Shown here: positions 42,181 to 54,456 of the stretch, in pieces
How positions within the stretch are numbered: the stretch's first letter is position 1
How the letters are laid out: every line of letters starts with the position of its first letter
Assembly (NCBI GenBank): GCA_026182355.1
Contig: JAPFBL010000008.1
Span: 2,109,501-2,173,500 of the forward strand
Reading direction: 5' to 3'
From: Hermatobates lingyangjiaoensis
Lineage: Eukaryota > Arthropoda > Insecta > Hemiptera > Hermatobatidae
DNA length: 64,000 nt
Position numbers and translations under genes: made by a program
Notes under the pieces: generated by a model
Seen by the model: only the letters and a program-made list of their open reading frames with translations
What the model was told of the DNA's origin: nothing
Database searches by the model: none

Positions 42181-42628
42181 ATTAGACTCGAATACCTGCC
42201 TTGTCTTGCTGATAATGATACTAGGGTTAAACTGTTAAAAAAAAAATTATTCAGTGTCCACTATGGCTAGCTAAGCGTTTGATGTCACACCATTAACAAA
42301 ACTACAGTGCCCAGGCACTGTCAAGTAAACGATTGAGTCTCAACTTATGTGTCCTGCATAAAAAATTCTTGCTTCTACTATGAGCAGGTGTGTGTGTGTG
42401 AGTGTGTGTTTTAAATAAATCTATATTTAATCATGTTCTATAACAATATAGCTTTTCTTTTACTATACAAAATAAAGCATTTTTAACAGTAGCTGTTTTT
42501 ATCAAGACTTACCTAAATATTAACCAAATGAATAATCAATTCACAATTAGTTAAATAACTAAATCTGAAATAAAGTATAACTGTTCAGTATAGTAATTAA
42601 CTTTTCAATATATCTATATAAATAAAAT
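42181..42628. other. No gene seen
   Basis: AT-rich, with a short degenerate (GT)n near 42388-42410. Confidence 0.5.
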
Positions 42629-44050
42629 AATGATTTTGTCTGTACATTGCTTAGAACTGACTCAATTCAAGTTTTCTTTACGTTTCATACATTGGAGAAA
42701 CCGAATCCACCCTTAGAAAAATTTCTGTCGGTTTGTCGGGTTTGTCGGTTTGTCGGTTTCTCTGTATGTCCGCAAAACTTTGTCACAAGTAAACTCAGCT
42801 ACCATAAGACATATAAAGCTGAAACTTTTACAGTAGATTTGTGTAGGTCCAACTTAAAATATAGGCTCTGAATTATTTGGAAATTCAACGTAGAAGTAAA
42901 GTTATGGACGTTTAACGCAAAAATGTTTGTCACAAGTAAACTCAGGCATCATAAGACATGGCGAGCTGAAACTTTGACACTGGATTTGTGTATGCCTAAC
43001 TTAAAATATAGGTTCTAAATAGATTCATAATTAAGTACAGAAACGAAGTTATAGAGCTTTAAGCGTATTTTCCTAACTTCACAGACAAGTTTGTTTTGAA
43101 AATACACAGGTGAAGCAAGTAGGTATTGTTAGTTGATTTTAATTTCATTGGAGCATATGAATATATTGCGTATTTGACATCTTTGAAAAAGTGTTTCCCA
43201 GAGTTGAGGATGTACTATCTATTACGAATAAATAGTTTTGTAAACGAGCAATTCTCAACTCTTAATACGAACAGGCAGGAAAAATCAACAGAGAAGTTCT
43301 TACGCTATATCATTCCGAGGAAAGACCTTACAAGTCAGTAAAGACATTGGATTAGTGATGAAGAAGCAATTCATTATCTAATTGAATTTCTTGACTCTGA
43401 ATTTATTTCTCCTGAACTGCCTGCTCATGAGTAAAAACTTAAAGTAGGAGAACCAATCATGCTGCAATTTAGTAGCAGTAACAAATTTCATGTTACGAAA
43501 CATGAGTGTTCCAAAACCGTGCAACGGGACACGACTATGAGTTTGTGCTCTACACAGATATGCCATAGAGGCGGACATAATGACTGGATGTGGTATTGGG
43601 GAGTCTGTGTGTATACTACACATACCATTGATTCCGAGCCACTGTCTGTTTACGTTGAAATGATTGCAAAGTCCGGTCAGAGTCTATTTCGCAATGACGT
43701 TAACTAAGTCGCAAAGAGAGACTTCATCTAACGCAGGAATACAAGGTAGCGAAACCGAGTTTTTCTCACATGGTCAAATGTAGTTTACTTGCTCAAGGGT
43801 CAGAGGTTTCAACTCTTTCTTCTAGCATGAACCTGAAGGACAGACAGCTAATGTAGTGTATTTCGAGGCATTTGTTTAACACTGTAGTAATAATGGTATT
43901 TTCTACTATTCTATAATTTCTAATGACATTTTGAAATACCAAAAATGACGGAACTTCTGATTCCTCCGTAGTATAGCCGAAAGGCATAGGCACACGGCAA
44001 TAAACCAAAACAGGTACTTCTGATACCGTCAAAGACGGGTACGTTTGCTA
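42629..44050 (+). mobile_element. Helitron, truncated, with helicase relic
   Basis: Starts ATGATTTTGTCTGTACATTG, shared with the copy at 1753. The 5' region contains repeated GGTTTGTCG units and two copies of an ACAAGTAAACTCAG...AAAGCTGAAACTTT block. The 3' end has hairpin CCGTC-AAA-GACGG at 44026-44038 followed by GTACGTTTGCTA, so the terminal CTAG is mutated. Internal coding is limited to the end of the helicase. The Rep (HUH) nuclease is missing. Confidence 0.8.
43346..43880 (+). pseudogene. Helitron helicase C-terminal region, broken
   Basis: The peptides in order are SDEEAIHYLIEFLDS, SPELPAHE, stop, KLKVGEPIML, CNGTRL (after a frameshift), TGCGIGESVCI, YFAMTLTKSQ, FFSHGQM, stop, FTCSRVRGF and PEGQTANVVY. 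These match the universal Helitron order: a LPPH-L-LKVG-PIMLLRN block, CNGTRL, FAMTINKSQGQ, VFSHGQLYVALSRV, then NVVY near the C terminus. They correspond to helicase motifs V and VI, which couple ATP use to strand unwinding. Stops and at least one frameshift make it non-functional. Confidence 0.85.
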
Positions 44051-44108
44051 TGTAGTATATATAACTGTAAACTTTTCTTTAATTTAATATTTGCTTAATA
44101 AATACACT

Positions 44109-44445
44109 GGTAATAAAGTAAGGTATGGAACCAGAGTAGCCCAGTGGCTCTCGTGATCGCCGATGACAGTAGTCAAATGTATTATAAATAAATATAACAA
44201 ACAAATATTTTTTGGAATTTAAAATGTGGATAATGTAAAAGATGGTAATAAAGTAAAGGGATCTAGCCAGGGTAGCCAGTAGCTTGCTTGCTCGCCGATG
44301 ACAGTAGTGCAAATGTATTATAAATAAATACAAGAAAAATATTTTTTTTTAATTTAATATTTGCGCAAAATAAACACTGGTAATAAAGTAAGGTATGGAA
44401 CCAGAGTAGCCCAGTGGCTTGCGCGCTAGCTTTTGACTGGGAGCA
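44109..44445 (+). repeat. 135-bp tandem repeat between two Helitron ends
   Basis: Three starts of GGTAATAAAGTAA lie at about 44109, 44244 and 44379, giving two full units and one partial. Each unit carries CCAGAGTAGCCCAGTGGCT-like and CGCCGATGACAGTAG text, reminiscent of a tRNA-type SINE head. It lies exactly between the two Helitron copies. Confidence 0.7.
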
Positions 44446-44450
44446 CGTTA

Positions 44451-44782
44451 ATTAGAACTAACTCATTTCAAGTTTTCTTTACGTTTCATACTTCAGAGTA
44501 GCCACATGTACCCTTAGAATAATTTCTGTCTATCGGTTTGTCGACAAAATATTGCCACCATAAGACATATAAAGCTGAAACATTGATTGTAGATTTGTGT
44601 TTGTCTAACTTAAAATCTAATCTTTGTATACAGAGGCATTTGTTTAGCACTGTACTAATAATGGTATTTTCTACTATTCTATAACTTCTAATTGTAGTAT
44701 TAGTATAATACTATAATTGATATTTTGGAATACCAAGTATAATAGAATTTTTGATTCCGTCAAAGACGGGTACGTTTGCTAG
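44451..44782 (+). mobile_element. Short Helitron copy
   Basis: Starts within the Helitron 5' region (AGAACTAACTCATTTCAAG) and keeps the last bases of the helicase reading. It ends in hairpin CCGTC-AAA-GACGG (44757-44769) and TACGTTTGCTAG (CTAG 44779-44782). The 3' terminus is perfect. The internal region is deleted. Confidence 0.75.
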
Positions 44783-45120
44783 TTAATAATATTTCAAGTA
44801 AATATCTGAAAAAATGAAAGTAGCACTGAGCAATTCAACAACAGTTCAAATAATTCATTTCAATGAAATATTAAAACCAATACTCCTTATTCTAACCAGA
44901 AGTCTCTACATCTTTATTTATCACCACATTCTAATAAGTGTAAGGAGATGTGAATTCTATTGTTATCAATATATTCCTTAATCGTTCCCTCTTTTGTTCA
45001 AAGAGGCCGTCATTATAAAGGATGATTCCATATCTGCTCCAAAACACCGTCACATCCACAAACAGAAGATTCCAAAATACTAATCCTTGTTAGGTAGGAA
45101 CTATTATGCTCTTTACCTGA
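44783..45120. other. No gene seen
   Basis: AT-rich spacer. Confidence 0.5.

Positions 45121-45212
<92 letters not shown>
45121..45212. repeat. (CT)n followed by (TA)n
   Basis: About 24 CT units (45121-45170) then about 21 TA units. Confidence 0.9.
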
Positions 45213-45217
<5 letters not shown>

Positions 45218-45625
45218 AATTCACAAAAAGAACACCCAGAAAAGAAGTTACAAAAAATGACTACTAGATTTCGATGGCCTCGTCACCAGAAAGACAGATG
45301 TGAGTGACTCCGAAAACAGATAACAACTCTGTAGTATAAATATATAGATATTGATAAAAGTATTGACCGTGGAATAGAAACAAAACTATAGTTTAACGGA
45401 ACTCGGACAGTTCAGTGTGAAGTGTTCATTCAAACTACAGTTGTTAAAATTCACATACTATTTTTCTTTGTAAAATAATTTGTAATGTAATACTTAGTTT
45501 TTCTGTTTCAAAATTTATACTTCTGCCTATGAAAAAGGTTTTAAATAAAGAACGAAACGTTGGTAATGAGAGTTTAATTTGAACCTGAAGAACTGACCGA
45601 GTCCCAATAAACTATAGTTTTGTTA
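45213..45625. mobile_element. Compound PLE insertion, families F and B
   Basis: A family F minus-strand fragment (hammerhead relic 45266-45295: CTGGTGA, weak stem II, GAAAT) is followed by an inverted family B pair. The family B left piece is ATTGATAAAAGTATTGACCG (45341 on). The right arm has relic CCTATGAAAAAGG, a damaged stem II and GAAACGTTGG at 45531-45564. It ends in a short (TA)n. Confidence 0.65.
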
Positions 45626-45639
45626 TATATATATGATTG

Positions 45640-46097
45640 ACTTGTAATTTTTTAAGAAGCTCTTTCAATAGCTGTTTTATTAAACGTGTAGCCTATGACG
45701 ACAGAAAATTTATATCTGGAGCCCTCCTGAGACCCAGTTAGATTTTAATTGATTTGCTTGAACTGTTTTCTTTTTTCCCACTCTATATATATGTATAAAG
45801 TAAATGTTGGCCTGGATTATGAAAGGGCGCTGGTATCGCCTTACATTTGAAGCAATGTTGCCGACTCCCTCCGATTCTAATTTCCCGTCACGTTCCTGTT
45901 TTGTTTTTACTAGCCTGGGATTATCCGCTTGTATTGATTGGGTCTCCTGGGAAAGTGCTATCCTCCTCACTTCCTTCCTTTTATGTATATTCTCTCTTTT
46001 TTTTTTCTTTCAGTAAATTATATTCTTTAGAAATCGCTGTCACAACATAATAGTAAGGAAAAACGACTTCAGAAAATCTTATGTATATATGAATCAA
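45640..46097. other. No supported gene
   Basis: GC-richer patch 45810-45970 with two overlapping open frames of about 70 codons. No family recognised. Confidence 0.4.
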
Positions 46098-46183
46098 ATT
46101 TTTAATATGGCAAACTGTCATACTTCGTACAATGATGTTGGAGTCGTTGTACGAGGTATGACGGTTTGCCATATTAATAATGT
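46098..46183. repeat. Short inverted repeat, relative of 36391-36557
   Basis: The arms contain AATATGGCAAACTGTCATAC and CTTCGTAC, with centre AATGATGTTGGAGTCGTT. The shared ends show it derives from the same element as 36391-36557 with the central part deleted. Confidence 0.6.
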
Positions 46184-47608
46184 AATAAATTAATTTGAAA
46201 TGATATACTTATACAAGTCAATATTCAGTATTCTCTTGCTTATTATAACAAAATTTAAGAATTTCGGAATCACTTAAATGGTTGTATAATTCTATATAAC
46301 ATTGTTCTATGTTTAGAAAACATAATAGGCGATAAAGATCTGAGTTTGCGTCTCAAATTGAACAAGCAACAGTGTCGATTTATACAAAAAACCAACTGCC
46401 TTGATATAGAAGAGATCTCTCAAAATGCTCAAAATGAGGTAGACCACTTGATACCGATGAGGCAATCTGCTAAATCTATGTAACTTGGCACATGAAATGG
46501 CTATGACTGAATACAAATTAACAGTGGGATGTTACATGAAATGGATATGACCAAATAGTACATTAACAGTTCCCTGCACAAACAACTGGTTTTTTAGATT
46601 GATTAAAATGTCTTTGTTGAAATTCTGAACAAACTACCAGACACACATAGAGCTATTGGTACGAATTTTTTCAGAGTGAACATGTTTACCCATGTTTACT
46701 GTGAATTAGTTTATAGAAAATATATACCATAAGTTCAAATAAGAAGAAAAGAAATACTCATAAGAAATAAACGCACTTAGCAAGTTTACTTTTTGTTAAA
46801 ATCGTATTAAAACCGTTGCTTGCTTCACTAGTGCGCTTGTTGTCCCAATCTATTTTCTCCTGATAACGATTATACCAAAAATTAGAGAATGTGGATATAT
46901 ATACCGGTTTAATATTTACCTACAGCTTACTTTGAAATGTTTGTTGTCCTTATTGGACCGTTTTCTTGATGGTACAATATATATATATATAGTTGAAAAA
47001 ATAGATAAAATGAGGATGTCCTTTTGTATTAAAAACATATTAAAAACGTGTATTTACTTAAAAAAAAAAAAACGTTTTACACAAATTTTAATAAAACTCA
47101 GTAATCAGTTTATGTTTAATACGGTAAAACAAAGTAGTAAAGTAGAAACAAATGTTAAATATTTATATACATATTTTATTTTATTATAAATGCATGTGAA
47201 TAAAAAATAAACCAAATATTTCAATAGCTATACATAATAATTGATTTTGATAAAATATTTATGAATAATAACGAAGAAAAAGCGATTTTAAAGAAGGCAT
47301 GACTAGCGAGTCTGAGTTTTAGGTGGAGAAAATGAGGACAAAAAGCGAAAATACAAAGTAACTAGAAGCGAAGGCGTTCCGGTCTGACTCCGCGAAATCC
47401 CTCCTGTTTGCCGCTCCTCACAACCTAGATTTGCCTTTAGTAGCATTACACCCCCTTCAAATCCCTCTTCATCTCTCCCTCTTCCTACACAACCCTTTAC
47501 TCTCCTTCAATAAATCCATATTTTACATGACATATCTTTTTTTTTGTTTTTACTCTTTCCAAATACTTTTTTCAAATTATTCTGCACAACGCTGCTATAG
47601 TTTAGAAA
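46184..47608. other. No gene; family D relic
   Basis: At 46830-46905 a plus-strand family D relic keeps AGTGCGCTTGTTG, CTCCTGATAACGATTATACC and AAAAATTAGAG, a dead hammerhead. A short (TA)n lies at about 46976-46990. Otherwise AT-rich. Confidence 0.45.
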
Positions 47609-48430
47609 TTCTTATTTTGTTCTTTTCCAGGACCACGCTTTAGCAACAGTAAGTCCCAAAGGCTCATTTGTTGACATTTATCTGTTGCTATCCCCTCTAA
47701 CTCTCACACTCTACCTTTTAATGAGTGATACAGTGTGTACATCCAGATGACAATACCGTGACCCTGTTTTAGTTATACACCAATCACATTACCATTTCTT
47801 TCTACACCAGGAGTCCTAACTGTAACACTTTGGATAAACATAATAAGATTTTAGAATAATAGTTTACTTATTAGAATACATAATGAAAAATCAGTCTAAC
47901 AATGTTAACCAAGTTAAATTCTTATTTTGTTGTTTTCCAAGATCACACTTCTAACGTTCAGTACTATTACAAGATATCAATGTGTGGCTCATTTGTTACC
48001 TGCCACCCACTTTAGTTATTCACTGGTGACATTCTGTGTTCATTCTATAACATTTTAGGACTATTTTTTAACATATACAATTTTAGAAAAATTGTTAAAC
48101 TTTTAGAATAGTAATGAAATATCAAGTGTCCTACCCAAATTTATTAGATTGTCTATGAGGATAAATCATATAGGATATTTATCATGATATCTGCAACGTT
48201 CCTTGATTAGCAACAGAGTGAACTTGATTAGCCATAATGAGCTAAACAGAATATCTAAGATATGGGCCAAAGGTTATACTTCGTGTATACAGTTCTAACA
48301 GTCCACACCTGACTTGTTAATTAGTTGGCCACACCTAACAAACGTGGAACTCCAATTTACTGTTGTCATCAACGCCAACTCTCACAGACTATCTTTTAAT
48401 GAGTGCTGCAGTGTGCAGATTCTATGAATG
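47609..48430 (+). repeat. Diverged long-unit tandem repeat
   Basis: CTTATTTTGTTCTTTTCCAG at 47609 recurs as CTTATTTTGTTGTTTTCCAA near 47919. CTTTTAATGAGTGATACAGT near 47717 recurs as CTTTTAATGAGTGCTGCAGT near 48394. Spacing suggests a unit of about 310-340 bases with about 2.5 copies. Confidence 0.5.
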
Positions 48431-48913
48431 ATCTCCTATTACGACAATGCCGTGAGCCTTACAAGTCTCTGAGGAGGCACATATTGCTCACAGCGCTCAG
48501 TACACCTGGACTAAATGTTAAAAATATTTGTTTAAATTTTTTCATAATTTTTAACATTAATTTTTATTTGGCTGGTATTTATTTTTTTCCTTTTGTCTTC
48601 TTTAGTATCGTTTGAATATATTCATTTTGTTTTTTATTCCTTACTATTAGTTTGTTTTATATTTTATTTTTCAAGACATATTATTCTTAACTGGTTTCCT
48701 ATTTCTTTCTTTCTATCTAGTCCCTACCTTTTATTTACTATTACAGATATAATTTTTTTTTAATTCATTAATATATTTTTTTTTCTTTTCCTTATTACTA
48801 TTTATTCTTATTATGATTAATTCATTTTGTTTTTTGTTTTTTATGATTTTTTTTATTTCATTTATATATTCATTTTTATACTATACGATACTTTATATTA
48901 CACTAATTTCTTT
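48431..48913. other. T-rich DNA without a gene
   Basis: Very T-rich on the plus strand with hydrophobic nonsense frames. Confidence 0.5.
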
Positions 48914-48946
<33 letters not shown>

Positions 48947-49230
48947 TCTCCAATTCTCTTTGATTTCTTTATATTTACGGACTTGTATTGCTTATCTGAA
49001 TTTCTGTTTATATCTTTTCTTAATTCTATTACTTCAAGACCGGATTTGGGGGGCAGCACTGATGGTTACCGGGTCGGTTACTTGCTTGGTTTCCCTTTCT
49101 ATTTTCTCTTGAAGACGGATTTTCCAAAAATTTGAGTTTGTAAGTGTGTTTCGTTACTCTGTGTGTTACTTTTCTTCGATTTTGAACTCGTATTATGTCC
49201 AATTTCTATCATCTTTAAATTAAATTAAAT
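48914..49230 (+). mobile_element. (TA)n and PLE family D variant relic
   Basis: (TA)n at 48914-48937. Further on, CTTGAAGACGGATTTTCC, AAAAATTTGAG, GTAAGTGTG, TCTGTGTGTTACTTTTCTTC and TGTCCAATTT match the complement of the fragment at 17406-17567. Hammerhead boxes are damaged. Confidence 0.55.
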
Positions 49231-51883
49231 ATATATAAATATAAATATAAATATATATTGTGTTATTAATCTCCATGTTCTATTACAAGTAAGAAACAAT
49301 ACTAACTTTAAGGTTCAAAATCAAACAATAACTACTAATCCGTGTTTGATTCTTGATATATATTACTATTGCTGTATTTTAAATGTTTAGTTGATTCACC
49401 ACCAAAGCATCATAATTCAATTTCTTGTATATAAACAGACCAAATGACTAGCTGCAAATTTGTCAGATAAATTTGTTTTTCGGTATCGGCAACTAATTTT
49501 AATTCTTTTTATGTCGCAATGATTATTATTGTGAGATACAATGCTTAAGGCATGAATGGGTTAAGCGATTGCAGCCTATAAAAGAAGCAGTATGAAATGT
49601 TTAGGGAAATAAGGTGATTATTTTCCTAAAAGACCTAATGACCACAATCTAATGACTGGGCTTGGTCGAGTCGTTAGTGTGGACATTTCTCTTTCCCTCG
49701 ATCCTCCCTGTTGAGTCTAAATCCCCCACCAGTTGGGCCTGAAACAAGAGTGATTAAGGGACGGGCAAGCCTCAGATTAAAAGACAGTTTCAAGTCGAGT
49801 ATTCAACAGGTACAAAAGGGACGCTTTGCACTTGCTTCTATCAGTCCCTTAAGGGCTTGCTCGAAACGAATTACTCTAACCATCTCACTAACTTTTCACT
49901 TTTGTCTTCCATATAGCAGTACGTATTCTACTCTTATATTGTATTTCACGTTATTCATTTGAAAACTGAAAAGTGAACTCAGTTATTTATATTCACTCAA
50001 TTAAATTAATTAACCCTCTTACTCATTAAGCTCATTATGTTCAAAGTTTATTTACAATGAATACCCAATAACAGTACAGTATTACAACATTGAGGTATAT
50101 TTCTCACAAATCTAGTAGAATATAACTCATATTATGAGTAGAATTACGCTGTTTTCAATGTTGATATTTAATTATCTACCCACATGACCACTACTGTTCC
50201 ACATCAAGTAAGTCTTTCTCAATGCACCCTCTTGTCCTACTATCGCCTCCTATTCTTCTGTTATCCTGTTTTTATTTTAAAAGCACTTAAGTCCTCAAAG
50301 AGATATGAAAACGATTCAAACAGAAGAAAATATCTTGTTCGAATTTTAAGATTTTTTTTTATAATCTACAGTAGTTAACCACACAAAATTTACTATAAAT
50401 AAATTCATTAACAAAAACAAATAATAAAATCAAATTATTTTGATATACCTACTACATTTAGCAGTAGTGATGAAATTGTAATTGGGGAATATATCAGAAA
50501 GATTAGGGAAAGCTAAGAGACTGTGGCGCTTTGGAATGATCAAGATTCAATAATAAATGAATCATTTACCTAGTGCAGATTTAATGCGATGATGAAGCAA
50601 CGCTTATCAAACATTGACAGCAGTAATAATAACTAATAGTACGATCGACACGCTAAATGAAATAAAGTTTTAATCACATTATTCACTATAATTGGAGGAA
50701 TATATGATATAATATGATGAATTATCAATCAGAAGCTGAATTTGGTAGATTATGTGACATTTACGTATAGTGTGTCCTTAATAGTCTTCAAATATGACAT
50801 GCTTCCAATTATAAAAATACAAAAATATTTACCTTTTAGATTTGTACATATACATATGAATAATAAAAAAAATTATGTAAAAAACGTACATTATTTTTGG
50901 TAGTGAATACATTGGAAATTTGAAATACTCTAATGAACAGATACTGGCAAAACAAAATGACGAATTAAAACGAATTTTGTAAAATTTGTAGTAATAGTTC
51001 GATTTTAAATATTAAAATAAATTTGTTTGTTATCTATGATTGATTACAGTGATTAAATAAAAAATAATGTATGTTTTATGGTGTAAACATCAATTTTTGT
51101 GTAAAATCTGAATTTTATCCATCAAATGTTGTGGTTTGTAGCGTGCTTAAAAATTTGTCAATACACATCCACCCACTCAGATATCATCGAAGAAACATGG
51201 AAGAAAAGACCTTGGTGACCTGAAACGTAAATCCGTCAACATTTCCACAACGAACTTACTATCGTTACCATACATTATTTGTAGAAATCTAAAAAACTTC
51301 TGTTTACCAATTATTGCTTAAATATTTGCTATAATGATAGATATGTTAGCTTAAAGGAAGTTAACCAATTATACAGATAACTAACACTAAAGAGGAACTT
51401 AGTAGTTGCATTTATAGATCTTTTTTACCCTCTTCAAATATAATAAATTAATATAATAGTCATATCACGTCAAAATTGAATAATTACAAATCACTAGAAC
51501 GAAAAAAAAATGTATAATTAGTAAACCTTTTTAGATAAAATGCAATAATGGTCCTTTCCTGCATTTAACAGTTTCGAAAAACGAAACAATTTGTTCGTAT
51601 ACCACATACATCAGGTGGTATGCACAGAAAAAAATTATTATGATTTGCATGAGTTGTAGGGTTTTAACAATTTTTGCCAAGTTTTAACCAAGCATTGTTA
51701 CATATATCATTAACAATGTGAAAAATAAATTTACCTGTCAATCTGTCAAAATCTCAAAATAAATTTATTTATTTATCGCTATTTTTTATGTTGAGTATAG
51801 TTGGTGAGTTTCAGGTTGCTCAGATTACCTGAATCAGTACAATCGTACAATGGATCACTGGACACCTTAGTTATGATGTCTAT
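49231..51883. other. No supported gene
   Basis: AT-rich. A GC-richer patch at 49690-49870 is unassigned. At 51188-51226 a fragment (GACCTTGGTGACC, TGAAACGTAAATCC) may be a distant hammerhead relic, but it lacks the first core box. Confidence 0.45.
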
Positions 51884-52215
51884 ATTAAGGTCAGGTTAGG
51901 TTAGCCTGCAGTAGTAGTACTACGAGAGGACAAACATAGGTCGAAGATTGGACCTTTATTGATAGTACGCAACTACATTGAAAGTTCTAAATTTTACCTA
52001 ACTTAAATGTGCTTTGAGTAATGATCTTTTATGAGTACCTACCATAGTACAGCCTCGGGTTCAACACCTTAAATTTTAGTCTCCGAAGGACAACGTACTC
52101 AGATTTTTTTTTAATTTCCCGGGTGAGAATCAAAACCTGGATTTTTCAGTCCAGATGGAAGGGCATAAGCCCTTATGATAGCGCCTTAATAATAAACCAA
52201 GCGCGGCCCACGCCC
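51884..52215 (-). mobile_element. SINE copy, reverse orientation
   Basis: The plus strand begins AGGTCAGGTTAGGTTAGC, the complement of the CCTAACC tail. It continues with the body (TTTTACCTAACTTAAATGTG, AGCCTCGGGTTCAACACC, GGACAACGTACTCAGAT) and ends in a diverged head (ATCAAAACCTGGATTTTTCA, then CTTGGTTTATT on the complement). Confidence 0.7.
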
Positions 52216-53265
52216 TTTGACCACATTATATTATTTGATCCATTCTTAACCCTAAGATTAATGTCTTTCTTAAAGTTGAGGTCGAGGACATGGTGGACTT
52301 CTATACTCACAACAAAAACTATTTCAGTTTATATTTACAAACTGAAAATTATTTTTTTACGCTATAAATATAAATTAATTAAAATTTATAGATTAAAAAC
52401 AATTAAATAAAGAAAATAATTTTAAAAAACTGGAACACGAGAATTTGTGATTTCAATATAGTCAGTTCATATAATTTTTTTTTACCAATTAATCATAAAT
52501 GTATTACAATTTAACGCCATAAGTAATTTTCATTAGAAATATTAATTTTAAATAAAAATTCCTGTGACTAAAGCTTATTATGTATTTCACGCAAATAAAA
52601 TAAGATATATGTTAGTTATTATTAATAACTTGATTTGATTAAACAATATTGTAATAAAACAATTAAATATTTACAGTTATGGTATTCAATAATTAGAATA
52701 AAATTGTATAATTTATTTTATAATTAATAATGTATAAGAATTTACAATTATAACAGCAGTATAAGAAGTAAGACATTCGTAATACGGAAATGATTGAAAT
52801 AGTGAAGATGAGCAGTTTGAGATTAGGGCTTAATAAATGATATGGGGTGAGAGAGGGGACGAAGTACGAAGTACGAGTGGACAATGAAGTGGTAAGGGTG
52901 GAGGGACTTGAAGCATCTACTACAACTCAACTGCACCATGTGTGCTTAATGAAGTCCTCACGACCTCGCTTGTCTCCTTTGCTTTTCTCCATTATTAACA
53001 TGTCTTCAACACATTAAAACAAGTCTATGCTATTTATTATGTTTCCTATTGTTACACCACGTATAACTGCTATATTAATGGAGATGTTTATCCAAAGATT
53101 TATTTATATAGTTATATATTGAACACCTCTATAAGGCGAGCCTTTTATCAACTCAGTAACAGCTTTTTTTACCATTATTTATTATTTGGAATACCATGTT
53201 AGGTTTCTAGAATCCATTAAATGAAAAAGAAATATTAAATATTTTGCCATAAATATCCCATATAT
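52216..53265. other. No gene seen
   Basis: AT-rich, no supported features. Confidence 0.5.
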
Positions 53266-53750
53266 ATAACGAGATTTCACAATAAACACGTGGATTAAAA
53301 ATTAACGTTCAAACAACAGTAAGAAAACAGAAATATAAAAATATAACGAATATTATTGAAGTTATCAGAATCATCTGCATTGAATAATTTTTTACTGATG
53401 TTTTCTAGTTTCCTGACCAGTTTGCGGTGATTTACTGATATTTTCCAAAAGAGTTCTGGTAACGACATGAAGGAACAACAATGTACGACACTAAACACTG
53501 TTTAAAAACTTTAATATCTACGACAATATGACTAGGGCAAACAAATTACTTAAAAGTTAAATAGTTAAATACACAAGCTTTCGGCTCACATTAGCCATCA
53601 TAAGGTAAAAACAATAAACGAAATTGATAAACATCAGCAAGAAATTAGTTAACTTATCAACATCAGAAAAAAATTAGTAAAGGCAGAAGCTGCTGCTAAC
53701 TTCGATAATACTTGTTTGAGAGAATACCTGCTGCCATCTTTATATATATA
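53266..53750. mobile_element. Compound PLE insertion, families A and C
   Basis: A family A tail in reverse (53270-53335, GATTTCACAATAAACACGTG) abuts a family C minus-strand fragment with ORF start and hammerhead. A plus-strand ORF fragment then runs into TA repeats. The minus ORF piece (53340-53498) reads NHRKLVRKLENISKKLFNAD, like family C HRMIVRKIEAISKKVVNAE. The plus piece (53635-53742) reads KLVKAEAAANFDNTCLREYL then LPS. Confidence 0.65.
53571..53608 (-). ncRNA. Hammerhead ribozyme, family C, one core change
   Basis: On the minus strand: CTTATGA (53598-53604), stem II GGCT with loop AATGTG and AGCC (perfect), GAA, AGCT (53576-53579) and U17. The core G5 is replaced by T, which should abolish activity. 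It precedes the ORF fragment as in the 4.1-5.0 kb palindrome. Confidence 0.6.
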
Positions 53751-53875
53751 AAGATTTCACAAACACGTGAAATAACAATGAATGATCAAACCACAATATA
53801 AATGGGAAAACAAGACTAAGATCTTTCAACCGTAACAAGCTGTCTTTGTCAGAGTCAAAAACCCAACAGGTTGGT
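53751..53875 (-). mobile_element. PLE tail fragment, family A
   Basis: The reverse of AAGATTTCACAAACACGTG through TCTTTCAACCGTAACAAG. Its hammerhead (53817-53855) has CTGACAA for CTGACGA and a broken stem II pair. Confidence 0.65.
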
Positions 53876-53986
53876 TTTATATATTTGAAAATATATAAAT
53901 AATTAAATATTTTCGAGACCACAAAATGACTGCAAACACAGGAGTCATTGAGGGTAGACCAACCCTCAATATCTCATGTTTTTGCC

Positions 53987-53991
<5 letters not shown>

Positions 53992-54032
<41 letters not shown>

Positions 54033-54145
54033 TATCTCTGATTACTAGTTACACAAGTTTCAGATAAACTATAGGTAAACAATAAATTTGTAATATACAC
54101 TACAGCCTCTAATTTTCGGTTTATGCCGCTATTAGGAGGGAAGAG
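53992..54145 (-). mobile_element. (TA)n and decayed family D fragment
   Basis: (TA)n at 53992-54029. On the minus strand 54105-54140 reads CCTAATAGCGGCATAAACC, GAAAATTAGAGG, a family D hammerhead with its first box destroyed. Confidence 0.55.
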
Positions 54146-54176
54146 GTAGAAACGCCAAGAACACTCGCTGTTTATA

Positions 54177-54456
54177 AGTAGAGTTATATCCCTTGCTGCT
54201 TGCTTGGTATACAAGTAGTGGAATACTCCTCGCTGCTTACTAGGTATACAGGTTGTGAAATATCTTTGCTGGTTTGTATACAAGGAAGATATACTACTTG
54301 CTGCTTAGTAGCAATGCAAACAGTGGTATAGCTCTTCCTGCTTACTAGGTATACAGAAAGACAGCGGTATACCTATTGCATTTACCTTGGTATATAAACA
54401 AGGTTTATCCGTTGCTGCCTACTTGGTATACAACCAGTGGTATATCTACTGCTTAG
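54177..54456. repeat. Degenerate tandem repeat, unit about 40-50 bp
   Basis: About seven irregular copies of text like CTTGCTGCTTACTAGGTATA then CAAGCAGTGGTATA. Confidence 0.6.

Noticed and set aside
51790..51835. CTGATTC, AGGT...ACCT hairpin and GAAAC on the minus strand
   Set aside because: The first box differs at essential bases, the region after GAA is not self-complementary and stem I does not pair.
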